Positions 37,464 to 46,872 are shown, counted from the stretch's first letter. The stretch: DNA of 64,000 bases from Variovorax paradoxus (GCF_022009635.1 NZ_CP091716.1:1069001-1133000); one strand, 5' to 3'. The notes: generated from the sequence alone by a model not told the origin. Numbers and translations: made by a program.

Positions 37464-38783
37464 TCAGGCCGGCTTGTCTGGATCGTTCAGGCGTTGCCAG
37501 TACGTATCGCCGAACGAGCTGCCCTTGATGATCGGCATGACCTCGCCTTTCTCGAAGTAGCGCCGGCTGTCCGATTGCGCCAGGGTGAACCACCAGCCGG
37601 CCTGCGGGCAGGGTTCGCCGCCCGGGACATAAGACAACCTGGCCGAGGGGTCTCGACCTTCATCAGGCGATGGCTTGCGGCGCTGCTCGGCGCTGGGCCA
37701 GTCGCTGTCTTCGTCGAAGCGGCGCATCCAGCGCAGCGACGTGTCATACCCGAACCGTGGATTGGGATCGCCATCCCAGGCGTCCAGGGTGTTGAGGTTC
37801 AGGTCGTCGCAACGGATCGGGCGGATCAGGCGATTGGCCTTGACCAGCACGTCGGGCACGCCGTCTTCCACCGGGTAGAGATCGAGGTCGCCCAGCTCGA
37901 TCCAGAGACCGTTCGCGCCGTCAGGGTTGAGTGCGTTCCTCGGGTAAGGCACGGCCGTGATTTTGATGCGCGGGTCAGCCAGTTCGACACGGATCTGGTG
38001 TTCGGGCTTGCCCAGCTTGCGTTGCCAGACCGGCGAAAGCATGAAGCACCATGTCGGCGGCCGAAGGCCCGCGCCAAGCCGAGACGGGTTCACGTATCCA
38101 TCGTTGCTGGCATCGTGATAGTGAAACCCCATGCTCGACGGATGATCAATGTCCAGGCCGTAGAAATAGTCGGCACATATGCGTTCCAGCACATCGGCCT
38201 CGTAGGCCCCCATCACGCCGAGGCCACCGTTTCCCACCTCATATCCCATGTACGCCTGTTCGGGCCGAAGCGAACTGATGCAATCGCGCACGAAGTCGCT
38301 CCACCTGGTTTCATTGCCGTCCTGATACCAGTCGTAGCAGAAGATCAGTTTGAGCGTGCTGTAGCACTGCTGGGGCACGTGATCCACACGGGCGGCATAG
38401 GACCATAGCGGTGAAGCATCGGGCGACTCCATGTCCGTCGCCATCAAATAGTAAGTCTCAAACTCCTCTTGATGGTGCTCCGCTTCAGCCCGCAGATCTT
38501 TCGGAAACCGAGCATCCCCTGCATCGAGCCACACCTGCGTGCGTGACTTGAACACCTTCTTGATGGGCTCATCGACGAGTCGACCGAAGCGCTCCCAGAT
38601 GTCGATGAACTTGTTCGCCACCGACATGTAATCCTGAGGCTGGTGATAGATGTAGAAGGTCACGTACGGGCAGATGCCCAGTGCCCGACCCGGATAGCCG
38701 TAAAACCACTGTGGAGCGATCTTGCTCTCACGGATGAATTTCTCGATCTCCTCGGGCTCGAGGAACAATTCCGCTGTGCTCAT
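37464..38783 (-). CDS. Probable T6SS immunity protein, DUF3396-like with C-terminal extra domain
   Basis: 439 aa, soluble, no signal peptide. Residues about 30-330 resemble the DUF3396 type VI immunity family (DYFYGLDIDHPSSMGF; RPPTWCFMLSPVWQRKLG; LWIELGDLDLYPVEDGVPDV). The last about 70 residues, with PCPQAGWWFTLAQSDSRRYF followed by EKGEVMPIIKG, look like a second module found at the ends of other T6SS immunity proteins. Its ATG shares one base with the nuclease stop (TGATG), so it is made together with the toxin, as expected for an antidote. Visibly lower GC than the flanking genes. Confidence 0.75.
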   Translation of the reverse strand: MSTAELFLEPEEIEKFIRESKIAPQWFYGYPGRALGICPYVTFYIYHQPQDYMSVANKFIDIWERFGRLVDEPIKKVFKSRTQVWLDAGDARFPKDLRAEAEHHQEEFETYYLMATDMESPDASPLWSYAARVDHVPQQCYSTLKLIFCYDWYQDGNETRWSDFVRDCISSLRPEQAYMGYEVGNGGLGVMGAYEADVLERICADYFYGLDIDHPSSMGFHYHDASNDGYVNPSRLGAGLRPPTWCFMLSPVWQRKLGKPEHQIRVELADPRIKITAVPYPRNALNPDGANGLWIELGDLDLYPVEDGVPDVLVKANRLIRPIRCDDLNLNTLDAWDGDPNPRFGYDTSLRWMRRFDEDSDWPSAEQRRKPSPDEGRDPSARLSYVPGGEPCPQAGWWFTLAQSDSRRYFEKGEVMPIIKGSSFGDTYWQRLNDPDKPA

Positions 38784-39850
38784 CAAATACCTCGTTTCCT
38801 GCTATGCCGCGACTTGCCACTGGAGTGCTCCGACTTCTGCGGCTTGGATTCTTCTTTCTTGTCATGCTCGGCTGGTTTGTCGGACTCCTTGTGACCATGA
38901 ACTGCAATGTCCTCCGGGTATCGGAACAGTGACAGCCGCCCGCCGGAGCTGACAGGCTTGTTCTGGAACCGAATTGGTGCCCTTTCAGTCTTGACCTTTG
39001 CAGCCCGATCAAGCATCCGCTGATAAGCATCCAACTGCTTCGCCTCAATCCGATCCCCCGGAAACTTGATCTCCACGATGGCGAAGATATTGCCCTTGTC
39101 CGGCTTCTGGTGCCGATACTCCTGAATCACCAAGTCGGCCGAGATGCCGCCTTTGCGGTACTGGTAGGGCGAAGGATAGAAAGGATTGATCGTGCCCAGT
39201 CGCTTGAGCCGGGTTACTCCCTCCACAGGATGATCGTCATAGCTCGGCGGTGGCCCGAAAGCCTCCTCACATTTCAGCGGGCTGGCCCAATCCAGACACT
39301 CATCCACGAACTCGAAAAGCAGGTTGACCGCCAGCTGCTTGAGCTTGATGACGAAGAACTCCTCAAGCTCCACATCGGTCAGTTGCTCGACCGACATCGC
39401 CAACAGTTCCTCAATGATTTTTCGCTTGGCATGAGGCAGGTCCTTGATCGACACACCTTTCTTTCGCCGAAGACTCAGAACGGGCATCCGGTCGGCCGCC
39501 ACGCACACCTTCGAGATGGCGTCGCGAAACGGAATCTTCTGCTCGATGGCCGCGTTGATGGTGGTCTCGCCCGCGCCGCGTCCCGTCGCCTTGCGGGTGT
39601 TCTGCCCCTGCGGATCGGCTGCGGCCAGCGCCAGCAGGATGGCGACTTCCTCACGGTCTTCGATCTTCCGGGCGATCTCGTCCTTGATGCTCTGGATGAC
39701 CTTGCGCACCTCTTCCTTGGCCTTCTCGATGTCCGTCCCGTATTTCTTGACGCCGTCATACAGTTCCTCGGCCAGTTCCCCGAGTTCATGGATCGTGATG
39801 GCAAGGGCGACCAGTTCGAGTACGCCCCAGACAACGACTGGTATGGGCAT
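38783..39850 (-). CDS. Probable T6SS nuclease effector, PD-(D/E)XK / VRR-NUC-like
   Basis: 355 aa. The N-terminus is a hydrophobic helix (VVVWGVLELVALAITI) followed by a charged coiled-coil-like stretch. Residues about 235-285 contain ISADLVIQEYR then IFAIVEIKFPGDRIEAKQLD: Asp239, Glu260-x-Lys262 and Gln272 fit the VRR-NUC branch of PD-(D/E)XK nucleases. The tail is very Lys/Ser-rich. It starts on the last base of the vgrG stop (TAATG) and runs into the immunity gene. DNA cleavage in rival bacteria is the likely role; not proven by sequence alone. Confidence 0.78.
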   Translation of the reverse strand: MPIPVVVWGVLELVALAITIHELGELAEELYDGVKKYGTDIEKAKEEVRKVIQSIKDEIARKIEDREEVAILLALAAADPQGQNTRKATGRGAGETTINAAIEQKIPFRDAISKVCVAADRMPVLSLRRKKGVSIKDLPHAKRKIIEELLAMSVEQLTDVELEEFFVIKLKQLAVNLLFEFVDECLDWASPLKCEEAFGPPPSYDDHPVEGVTRLKRLGTINPFYPSPYQYRKGGISADLVIQEYRHQKPDKGNIFAIVEIKFPGDRIEAKQLDAYQRMLDRAAKVKTERAPIRFQNKPVSSGGRLSLFRYPEDIAVHGHKESDKPAEHDKKEESKPQKSEHSSGKSRHSRKRGI

Positions 39851-42504
39851 TACGCGCTCCCGGCTTCTTCAGCGCCGCCCTGTGCCGGCGCGGCCCGCGA
39901 TATCTGCAAATTCCGGAAAGCGACCTCGCGGGCCTTGGCATTCAATCTGGACTCCCAGCTCTCGGTGATCCGTTCGCTCTCGCGCGTGATCTGCTTGTAG
40001 CCTTTCAGTCCAATCGATACATCGCTGTTGACCCGCCGGGTCTGCCCCGCCTTGGAGGTGTCGCCGCTTTCCAGCATCTCGCGGTGAAGGTCGTGAATCT
40101 CGTATGCGTAGTGCTCGAAGGGGCGGTTGTCGGTCTTGAAGAGCTGGTAGTCGGCTTTGCAGGGCCCGTGATCCAGGTTGGGGAAGAGCGCATCCATGGG
40201 TGGCACCGGCAGGCTTTTCGGGCCGACCAGGCTGTGCGTGGCCGCATGCTCACGCCGCTGGCCATCGGTGCCGTGCTCGATTCCCGACGAGTTCCAGCGG
40301 CTGAAGCTCGAGCCGCCGTTGATGAGCACTTCTTCCCTGGCCGTGATGGCGATCCGGTCGGCCTCCAGCTTGATGTTCAGCCTGGCCAGCACGTTGATGC
40401 AGTGCTTGAGCGCCGAGATGTCGATATCCGCCGCCGCGGCGGCCATGCGGATGCCTTTGTCCAGAGCCACCATGCGCACGGCGCTCCTGGCGGATACGAG
40501 AAAACTCTTGCCCGCGCTGACGCTGGTATGGGCGCCGCTGGTGAGTGCGTTGTGCCCGTCGCTGACGATGTGCGTGGAGCCTTCGGCGGCAGTCTGGATG
40601 CCCGCGGGGCTGGCAAGGACCAGATGTGGCGCCTGGAGTTCGGGGAACACGCCTTGTGCCGGGTCGCCGCCGCTGCCCCTGATCTCGTCGTGTTGAGCCT
40701 TCAGTTCCATGGCAACCGTGTCCTGGTCGCCCGCTTCGTGCGCCTTGGCCTCCCTGGCGGCCTTGGAAAGGCGCTCGTGCAGGGCCTGCCCATCGGCAAG
40801 CCGGGCGACGGTCTCGCCCATGTCGATGATGTGCGCCTGTGCGTTCCCCCGCGCCTCGGTGGTGATGAGCAGTCCCTCGCTGGCCCGTATCGCGCCATGC
40901 CCGTCCGTGCGGAGTTCGAAGCCCTGGCCCCGGTCTTCCTTGCGTCCCGCTGTGTCTTCGATGCGCGCTATGTGCCCCAGGCCCAGGCTCGAACTCTGGT
41001 GGTCGCTCCTGAGCTGCGCCTGCACCTTGCCGTTGGTGTCGTCGAGCGCCAGATGATTGCTCCGGCCTCCGCCCGGTTCGCGGCTGCGGATGCCCGAGAG
41101 ATGCGCCTGGCCGGGCAACTGCCATGCAGGCATCTCGTCGGCGTTGTGCACCCGTCCCGTGATGATCGGGAAGTCCGGATCGCCATTGAGGAAATCGACG
41201 ATCACTTCCTGCCCGATGCGCGGCAGCGCGGCCGCGCCGAAGGCGGCGCCGGCCCAGGATGTCGACACGCGCACCCAGCAGCTGGCATGTTCGTCGTGCC
41301 GGCCGAGGCGGTCCCAGTGGAACCGCACCTTCACGCGTCCGTAGCGGTCGGTCCAGATCTCCTCGCCTGCCGGCCCGACCACCAACGCGGTCTGGGGGCC
41401 GTCCGTGCGCGGCTTGGGCGTGGTTCGCGGCGGACGCCATGCGCAGCTCGTGGGCAGCGCGTCGAAGGCGAAGCGCTGGAAAGAGCCTTCCGCATGGCCC
41501 GTGCCCTCGCTGGCTTCCAGGTTCTCCCGCAGGTGGTAGCTCACGCCGAGCAGCAGGTATTGCCGGTTCTGGTCGGCCCTCGGATGCCCGGTGAGCCGCA
41601 TCGTGTGGCCCGGAGCCAGCTCGCGCAGGTTGGAGCGGCCTCTCGCGCGGCTGCGACCGCTCAGTTGTTCCTCGTTGCGGATGCGCGCACAGGTCTCGCC
41701 GTCGTCATGCCGCACATGGTTGCCGGGCCACTCGTACAGCTCGTGGTCGTCATGTTCATGGCCGGGAGATGCCCGGCGCATGAAGGACAGATCGGCTCCC
41801 GGGTGCTCGAAATCGAAGTGGCTGCGATAGTGCCGGCCCGAGCGCACTTCCTCGACGAGTTCCCATTCATGGATGCGCTCGCCGGGCTCCGGGCCTCCGG
41901 TCATGCCGGATTGTTCGTGCGGGTGGTAGCGCACGGTCTCGCCGCCGGGCAAGGGGCCGTGCGAGCCGGCGATGTCGTCGGCGAAGACCAGCACATGCCG
42001 ATCGGCTTCGTGCCGGAAGTGGAAATGGATGCCCTCGTGTTCGCATAGGCGGGCAATGAAGGAGCAGTCGTCTTCGCCGTATTGAACGCAGTAGTTCCAG
42101 GCCCTGTAGCTGTGCCGGAGCTTCTGCTCCATCGGGTAGCCGTAGCGTGCGAGCACCGCCGTGATGATCTCGGGGACGGTCCGTTCCTGGAACACCCTGA
42201 AGTCCGAGCGCCGGGTTGCAAGCCACAGCCAGGGGCGCAACCGCATCTTGTAGAAGGACCGGCGGGCATCTTCTTGCGCAAGGCCGAAGCTGGTGACGAT
42301 GCCGCCCAGGTATCGCCTGCCGGTCTCCGTTTGCATCGAAACGGTCGCGCCCTTTCCGAGCAACGCTCGGGCGTCGATGGCGTTGCTGTTGGCCAGCAGA
42401 TCGAGGTCGAGCGCATGGACCTGGCTGAGCGCTTCGCGTCCAACCAGGCGGTGAAACTTCAGCGCATCGCCCAACGGGGTCGTGATTTCGACGCGCCGTT
42501 TCAT
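39850..42504 (-). CDS. vgrG: T6SS spike protein VgrG with DUF2345 domain and C-terminal extension
   Basis: 884 aa from the ATG at 42504 (KRRVEITTPLGDALKFHRLV matches the usual N-terminus; an ATG at 42612 is possible). The gp27-like region contains RHSYRAWNYCVQYGEDDCSF followed by IARLCEHEGI. The OB-fold needle contains DRYGRVKVRFHWDRLG and WAGAAFGAAALPRIGQEVIV. The DUF2345 beta-helix extension contains FELRTDGHGAIRASEGLLIT. The final about 105 residues are charged and helical, beyond ordinary VgrG, and may load the nuclease. No PAAR, DUF2169 or DUF4123 adaptor gene is present beside it. Confidence 0.93.
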   Translation of the reverse strand: MKRRVEITTPLGDALKFHRLVGREALSQVHALDLDLLANSNAIDARALLGKGATVSMQTETGRRYLGGIVTSFGLAQEDARRSFYKMRLRPWLWLATRRSDFRVFQERTVPEIITAVLARYGYPMEQKLRHSYRAWNYCVQYGEDDCSFIARLCEHEGIHFHFRHEADRHVLVFADDIAGSHGPLPGGETVRYHPHEQSGMTGGPEPGERIHEWELVEEVRSGRHYRSHFDFEHPGADLSFMRRASPGHEHDDHELYEWPGNHVRHDDGETCARIRNEEQLSGRSRARGRSNLRELAPGHTMRLTGHPRADQNRQYLLLGVSYHLRENLEASEGTGHAEGSFQRFAFDALPTSCAWRPPRTTPKPRTDGPQTALVVGPAGEEIWTDRYGRVKVRFHWDRLGRHDEHASCWVRVSTSWAGAAFGAAALPRIGQEVIVDFLNGDPDFPIITGRVHNADEMPAWQLPGQAHLSGIRSREPGGGRSNHLALDDTNGKVQAQLRSDHQSSSLGLGHIARIEDTAGRKEDRGQGFELRTDGHGAIRASEGLLITTEARGNAQAHIIDMGETVARLADGQALHERLSKAAREAKAHEAGDQDTVAMELKAQHDEIRGSGGDPAQGVFPELQAPHLVLASPAGIQTAAEGSTHIVSDGHNALTSGAHTSVSAGKSFLVSARSAVRMVALDKGIRMAAAAADIDISALKHCINVLARLNIKLEADRIAITAREEVLINGGSSFSRWNSSGIEHGTDGQRREHAATHSLVGPKSLPVPPMDALFPNLDHGPCKADYQLFKTDNRPFEHYAYEIHDLHREMLESGDTSKAGQTRRVNSDVSIGLKGYKQITRESERITESWESRLNAKAREVAFRNLQISRAAPAQGGAEEAGSA

Positions 42505-42834
42505 GCGAATGCGCGGGCGCTCGCAAGCGCCCGACGATGGTTTGACATGGAGCTCCCTGATACGGCCTGCTATTGACGTGCGGGCTCGGTTGCTCGGATT
42601 ATGGAAATCCATGTGTCGATGCCGAGACGCCTTTGATGCCTCTTGCGGGATGCGTGACCAAATGCGCATGACTGGCGCTTTGGCCGTCTGTTATTTCTTT
42701 AGCCGTAGACCGTATTGCGAATAGGCGCGGCACAGACCCGCTCCTAGACTCCGCCCCGAGGCCTGAACGGCGCCCACTTCCGAGGCGCCGGCCGCCCGCT
42801 TGCAGCGGGTGCATGGGCCCGACGCGGGGGTCCA
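42505..42834. other. 330-bp divergent gap with leader hairpins
   Basis: No gene was seen here. The left half (about 42550-42720) is AT-richer and should hold the vgrG promoter. The right half contains two perfect small hairpins, CGGCGCC/GGCGCCG at 42768-42790 and CCCGCT-TGC-AGCGGG at 42795-42809, which would lie in the 5' leader of the CHAT gene just before its ATG at 42835, where no Shine-Dalgarno is visible. Confidence 0.5.
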
Positions 42835-45015
42835 ATGGCTTGGTTTTCCAGATGGGGATGGGAGCGTCCCGCATGTCGTCGTGCGGGCTTTGCGATGGCG
42901 CTGGGCCTTGCGGGCGTGCTCGCAGCGGGCTTCGGTTCCCCGGCATCGGCGCAGCAACAACAGCAGCAACAGCAACGCGCCCCGGCCCCGACCAACGCCG
43001 AAGCCGCCGCCGACCGCATGGAGCAGTCCCGCCTCGACGACACCGACACCCTGCTCGCGCTGACCCGCGACGGCGCGGTGCTCTACGGGCAGGACAACGT
43101 CAAGCTCTCGGGTTACCAGTACTGCAGCCAGGCCGTGGCATTGGCCGAGGCCGGCGAGTTCCGCCAGAGCGTGCGCGCCGCGAGCAAGGCGCTGCACCTG
43201 GCCAACGCCACCAACGACCCCAACCTGATGGCCATGGCCAACCGCGACCTGGCCATCGTCTACAGCTACTCGGGCCAGCTCGAGAAGGCCGAGGAGTTCG
43301 CGCGCGAGGCGCTGCGCCACCCGGCGCGCGACCCGAAGCTGGTGGTCGGCCCGGTGCATAAGGTGATCGGCGACGTGCGCACGCGCCGCGGCGATTTCTC
43401 CGGCGCGGTGCTCAGCTATGACGAGGCACTGGCCAACAGCTCGTCGCGCTATGCGCCGCTGGTGCAGGCCTCGCTGGTCAATGCGCTGATCGAGTCGGGC
43501 GATGCCGCGCGGGCGCGCGAGGTGCTCGGCACCATGGCGCCGCCGAAGGACGCGCCGCTCACCGCGCAACTCGACCGCACGCGCGCCCGTCTGCTGCTGG
43601 CCGAGAACAAGCCGGCCGAGGCGCGCGATGCCTACCGCGCGCTCACCGCGCGCCAGGTCGGCGCCGACACCGAGTACTACCGCCTCTGGGCGTGGGACGG
43701 CGTGGCCCGCAGCGAACTGGCGCTGGGCCGGAAACAGGCCGCCGCCGAGGCCGTGGGCCGCGCGCTCGGCGACGTCGACAAGGTGCGTGCGAAGTTCCGC
43801 AGCGAAGAATTCAAGATGGGCCTGTTCTCGGACCTGCAGACGGTGTTCGAGCGCGGCGTGGCCGTCTACAGCGACGCAGGGGACGCGCGCCAGGCCTTCG
43901 AGGTGAGCGAGCACAGCCGCTCGCGCGCGCTGCTCGATGCCGTGCGCGGCCGCGCGAAGATCAACGAGCAGGCCGCCAGCACCATCGACCTGCCCGCGCT
44001 GCAGGCCACGCTGGCGCCCGACGAGCGCGTGGTGCAGTTCCACTCGCTGCCCGACCGGCTGGTGGTGTGGGTGGTGAGCGCGAACAGCATTACCGAGAAG
44101 ACCGTGGCCGTGAAGCGCGACGAGCTGAACGAGCTGGTCGAGACCTTCCGCAACTCCATCGTGCGCGGCCGCCGCACCGCCATCACCAACGCCGACAAGC
44201 TCGGCGCCGCGCTGCTCGGGCCGCTGGGCCTGGCGCCGGGGCAGCGGCTGATCGTGGTGCCGCACGGGCCGCTGCACTACCTGCCGTTCCAGGCGCTGCG
44301 GCTGGACGGCCGCTACGTCATCGAGACGCACCCGGTGGCGGTGGCGCCGTCGATCAGCATCGCGGTGCAGCTCGCGCAGCGCACGCCGCGCGTGAACGCA
44401 TCGCTCACCGCCTTCGGCAATCCGCGCATCGAGGACAAGTACGACCTGCCCGGCGCCGAGACCGAGGTGAAGCAGCTCGCTCAGCTGTTCCCGCGCAATA
44501 CGCTGTACATGGGCGCCGCCGCCACCAAGACGCAGTTCCGCGAGGTGGCCGCGCGCTCGCCGCTGATGCACGTGGCCGCGCATGCGGAGGCGGACGCGGT
44601 CGATCCGCTGTATTCGCGCATCCTGCTGGCCAACGAGGGCGGCAAGCAGAACTTCCTGGAGGCGCACGAGATCCTCGGCATGCCGATGGACAGCACCGCG
44701 CTGGTCACGCTGTCGGCCTGCGAGTCGGGGCTGGGGCGCATCGCGCAGGGCGACGAGGTGCTGGGCTTCACGCGCTCGTTCCTCTCGGCCGGCAGCTCGA
44801 GCCTGATCGCGTCTTTGTGGCCGGTGTCCGACGACGCCACGGCCGTGCTCATGAGCACGCTCTACGGCGAGCTTGCCAAGGGCCGCGACATACAGAAGGC
44901 GATGCAGGCGGGGCAGCTTGCCGTGTTGAAGGACCCCAAGATGTCCCATCCCTTCTTCTGGGCGCCGTTCAACCTGATCGGCAACTGGCGTCTTACGGTG
45001 GGGGGGGCGACATGA
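42835..45015 (+). CDS. Exported TPR-CHAT protease-like protein
   Basis: 726 aa. The N-terminal signal peptide (AMALGLAGVLAAGFGSPASA) is followed by a poly-Gln run, then about 300 residues of TPR-like helical repeats (QVGADTEYYRLWAWDGVARS; AKALHLA-type pairs). The C-terminal 330 residues are a CHAT caspase-like domain with the catalytic pair His583 (LMHVAAHAEAD) and Cys629 (TLSACESGLGRIAQGDEVLG). Both catalytic residues are intact. It precedes the two-partner secretion pair, so processing or surveillance of the TpsA exoprotein is an attractive inference. Confidence 0.88.
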   Translation: MAWFSRWGWERPACRRAGFAMALGLAGVLAAGFGSPASAQQQQQQQQRAPAPTNAEAAADRMEQSRLDDTDTLLALTRDGAVLYGQDNVKLSGYQYCSQAVALAEAGEFRQSVRAASKALHLANATNDPNLMAMANRDLAIVYSYSGQLEKAEEFAREALRHPARDPKLVVGPVHKVIGDVRTRRGDFSGAVLSYDEALANSSSRYAPLVQASLVNALIESGDAARAREVLGTMAPPKDAPLTAQLDRTRARLLLAENKPAEARDAYRALTARQVGADTEYYRLWAWDGVARSELALGRKQAAAEAVGRALGDVDKVRAKFRSEEFKMGLFSDLQTVFERGVAVYSDAGDARQAFEVSEHSRSRALLDAVRGRAKINEQAASTIDLPALQATLAPDERVVQFHSLPDRLVVWVVSANSITEKTVAVKRDELNELVETFRNSIVRGRRTAITNADKLGAALLGPLGLAPGQRLIVVPHGPLHYLPFQALRLDGRYVIETHPVAVAPSISIAVQLAQRTPRVNASLTAFGNPRIEDKYDLPGAETEVKQLAQLFPRNTLYMGAAATKTQFREVAARSPLMHVAAHAEADAVDPLYSRILLANEGGKQNFLEAHEILGMPMDSTALVTLSACESGLGRIAQGDEVLGFTRSFLSAGSSSLIASLWPVSDDATAVLMSTLYGELAKGRDIQKAMQAGQLAVLKDPKMSHPFFWAPFNLIGNWRLTVGGAT

Positions 45016-45058
45016 AGCCTTGGTTCCTGTTCGATGTTCTTTGTTCGGGGCGCGCTCA

Positions 45059-45144
45059 CGCCGACGGGGTACCTTGCTCCGCGAATGTCCCCCGCCCTTC
45101 GGGCTCCTCCTTTATTTCGCTGCGCAAGGCACTCCGCCGTCGCG
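45059..45144. repeat. Long imperfect inverted repeat between CHAT and tpsB
   Basis: Left arm CGCCGACGGGGTACCTTGCT and right arm (reverse strand) CGACGGCGGAGTGCCTTGCG enclose a C-rich middle with its own CCCGCCCTTCGGGC hairpin. The whole forms an about 85-base foldback with several mismatches. It looks like a dispersed non-coding repeat rather than a gene, and may dampen transcription from CHAT into tpsB. Confidence 0.6.
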
Positions 45145-45162
45145 AGCGTTCAGAGCACTGAG

Positions 45163-46872
45163 ATGCAAGCCCGCCACTCCCTGACCCCTACGGCCTTCGC
45201 AGCCGCGACGCTGGTGAGCGCGGCGCTGCTGCTGGCAACCCAACGCACGCACGCAGCAGAGGCCGTACCCGACACGCTGCTCTCCACACAAGACCCCTGC
45301 GGCACTTGCGATCGGCCCCTGGCACAAGCACCAGGCACGGTCGCACCGCAAAGCCTGCCCGCACCGCCGAAACCCGCCGGCGCATCGTTCAGGCTCAACG
45401 ACCTGCGCCTCAACGGCGTCAAGGCGCTGAGCAACGAAGAGCTGCAAACCATCACCTCGCCCTACATCGGCCGTGAGGTCACGCTTTCCGACCTGGAAGA
45501 ACTCGCCAAGGCCATCACCGCCCGCTACAAGGAACGCGGCTACTTCCTCGCGCAAGCCGTGGTGCCCGTGCAGACCGTGCGCGACGGCATCGTCGAGATC
45601 AGCGTCATCGAAGGGCGCCTGGGCAAGGTCGACGTCGTCGTCGCGCCCGATGCGCCCATCGCCGAAGCACGCGTGCGCGGCTTCCTTGCGCCGCTGCAGC
45701 CTGGCGAAGCCGTCAGCGCGCCGGCCTACGAACGCGCGATGCTGCTGCTGTCCGACCAGCCCGGCATCAAGGTCTCGTCGGGCCTGCAGGAAGGCACGCA
45801 GGCCGGTACCACCGACCTGTCGGTCGAGGTGGCGCCCGCGCCGCGCTGGGCCTTCACGGCCGAGGGCGACAACTACGGCACCAAGGAATCGGGCCGCTAC
45901 CGCGTGGGCGGCACCGCGCGCTGGCTCAGCCCCTTCGGCATCGGCGACAACCTGGACATGCGCCTGATGGTGTCCGACAGCAACGCGCTGCAGTTCGGCC
46001 GCATCGCCTACGAGGCGCCCATCGGCACCAGCGGGCTGCGCGCGGGCGTGGGTCTGTCGCGCGTGAGCTACGAGCTGGGCGGGCAGTTCGTCGACCTCGA
46101 CGCGCGCGGCCGCGCCGACGTGCTCGACTTCTCGCTGAGCTACCCGGTGATCCGCCAGCGCCAGCAGAACCTGTTCCTGCGCCTGGGCGTGGACGTGAAG
46201 GACCTGACCGACGAGCTGCGCGCGGCCGACTTCACGTCGAAGAAGCGCGTCAACGGCCTGAGCCTGGGCTGGACCTGGGAGCGCCGCGACGAGCTGCTGG
46301 GCGGCGGCTACTGGGCCAGCTCGGGCACGCTGTACCACGGCAACCTGTCGATCCGCGATCCGGAGAGCCGTGACTTCGACCGCGGCATCACCGGTCACCA
46401 CACCGAGGGCGGCTTCACCAAGCTGAGCTTCCAGTTCTCGCGCCTGCAGGCCATCGTGCCGCGCCATTCGCTGTACCTGTCGCTGGGCGGCCAGTGGGCC
46501 AGCAAGAACCTCGACGCTTCGGAAAAACTCGCGCTCGGCGGCGCGCGCGCCGTGCGTGCCTACCCCTCGGGCGAACTGCTGGTGGACCAGGGCCTGATCG
46601 GCACCGTGGAGTGGCGCTGGTCGTTCAACGAGGAACTCACGCCCTTCGTCTTCTACGACGCCGCGCACGGAAAGATCGTGCGCAACCCGACGCCCTACGA
46701 CGGCATCAACAGCCACAGCCTGCGCGGCTACGGCGTGGGCCTGAGCTGGTCGCGCCCGGGCAATTTCTCGATCAACGCGACGCTGGCCTGGCGCGCCGGC
46801 ACGCCGCCCGCGCTGACGGACGGCGGCGGGCGCAACCCGCGCCTGTACGTGCAGCTCATCAAGGCGTTCTGA
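45163..46872 (+). CDS. Two-partner secretion outer-membrane transporter (TpsB, ShlB/FhaC family)
   Basis: 569 aa. After a signal peptide (AATLVSAALLLATQRTHAA) comes a Pro-rich linker, then POTRA repeats (NDLRLNGVKALSNEELQTIT; KERGYFLAQAVVPVQTVRDG and VEISVIEGRLGKVDVVV). A 16-strand-type barrel follows, containing the conserved GGARAVRAYPSGELLVDQGL motif that projects into the pore. The terminal Phe typical of Omp85-type proteins is present (LIKAF). It exports the TpsA encoded 2 bp downstream. Confidence 0.94.
   Translation: MQARHSLTPTAFAAATLVSAALLLATQRTHAAEAVPDTLLSTQDPCGTCDRPLAQAPGTVAPQSLPAPPKPAGASFRLNDLRLNGVKALSNEELQTITSPYIGREVTLSDLEELAKAITARYKERGYFLAQAVVPVQTVRDGIVEISVIEGRLGKVDVVVAPDAPIAEARVRGFLAPLQPGEAVSAPAYERAMLLLSDQPGIKVSSGLQEGTQAGTTDLSVEVAPAPRWAFTAEGDNYGTKESGRYRVGGTARWLSPFGIGDNLDMRLMVSDSNALQFGRIAYEAPIGTSGLRAGVGLSRVSYELGGQFVDLDARGRADVLDFSLSYPVIRQRQQNLFLRLGVDVKDLTDELRAADFTSKKRVNGLSLGWTWERRDELLGGGYWASSGTLYHGNLSIRDPESRDFDRGITGHHTEGGFTKLSFQFSRLQAIVPRHSLYLSLGGQWASKNLDASEKLALGGARAVRAYPSGELLVDQGLIGTVEWRWSFNEELTPFVFYDAAHGKIVRNPTPYDGINSHSLRGYGVGLSWSRPGNFSINATLAWRAGTPPALTDGGGRNPRLYVQLIKAF

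Noticed and set aside
44701..45015. Rho-independent terminator at the end of the CHAT gene
   Set aside because: The foldback at 45059-45144 lacks a clear U-tract directly after its stem, so it is listed as a repeat instead.
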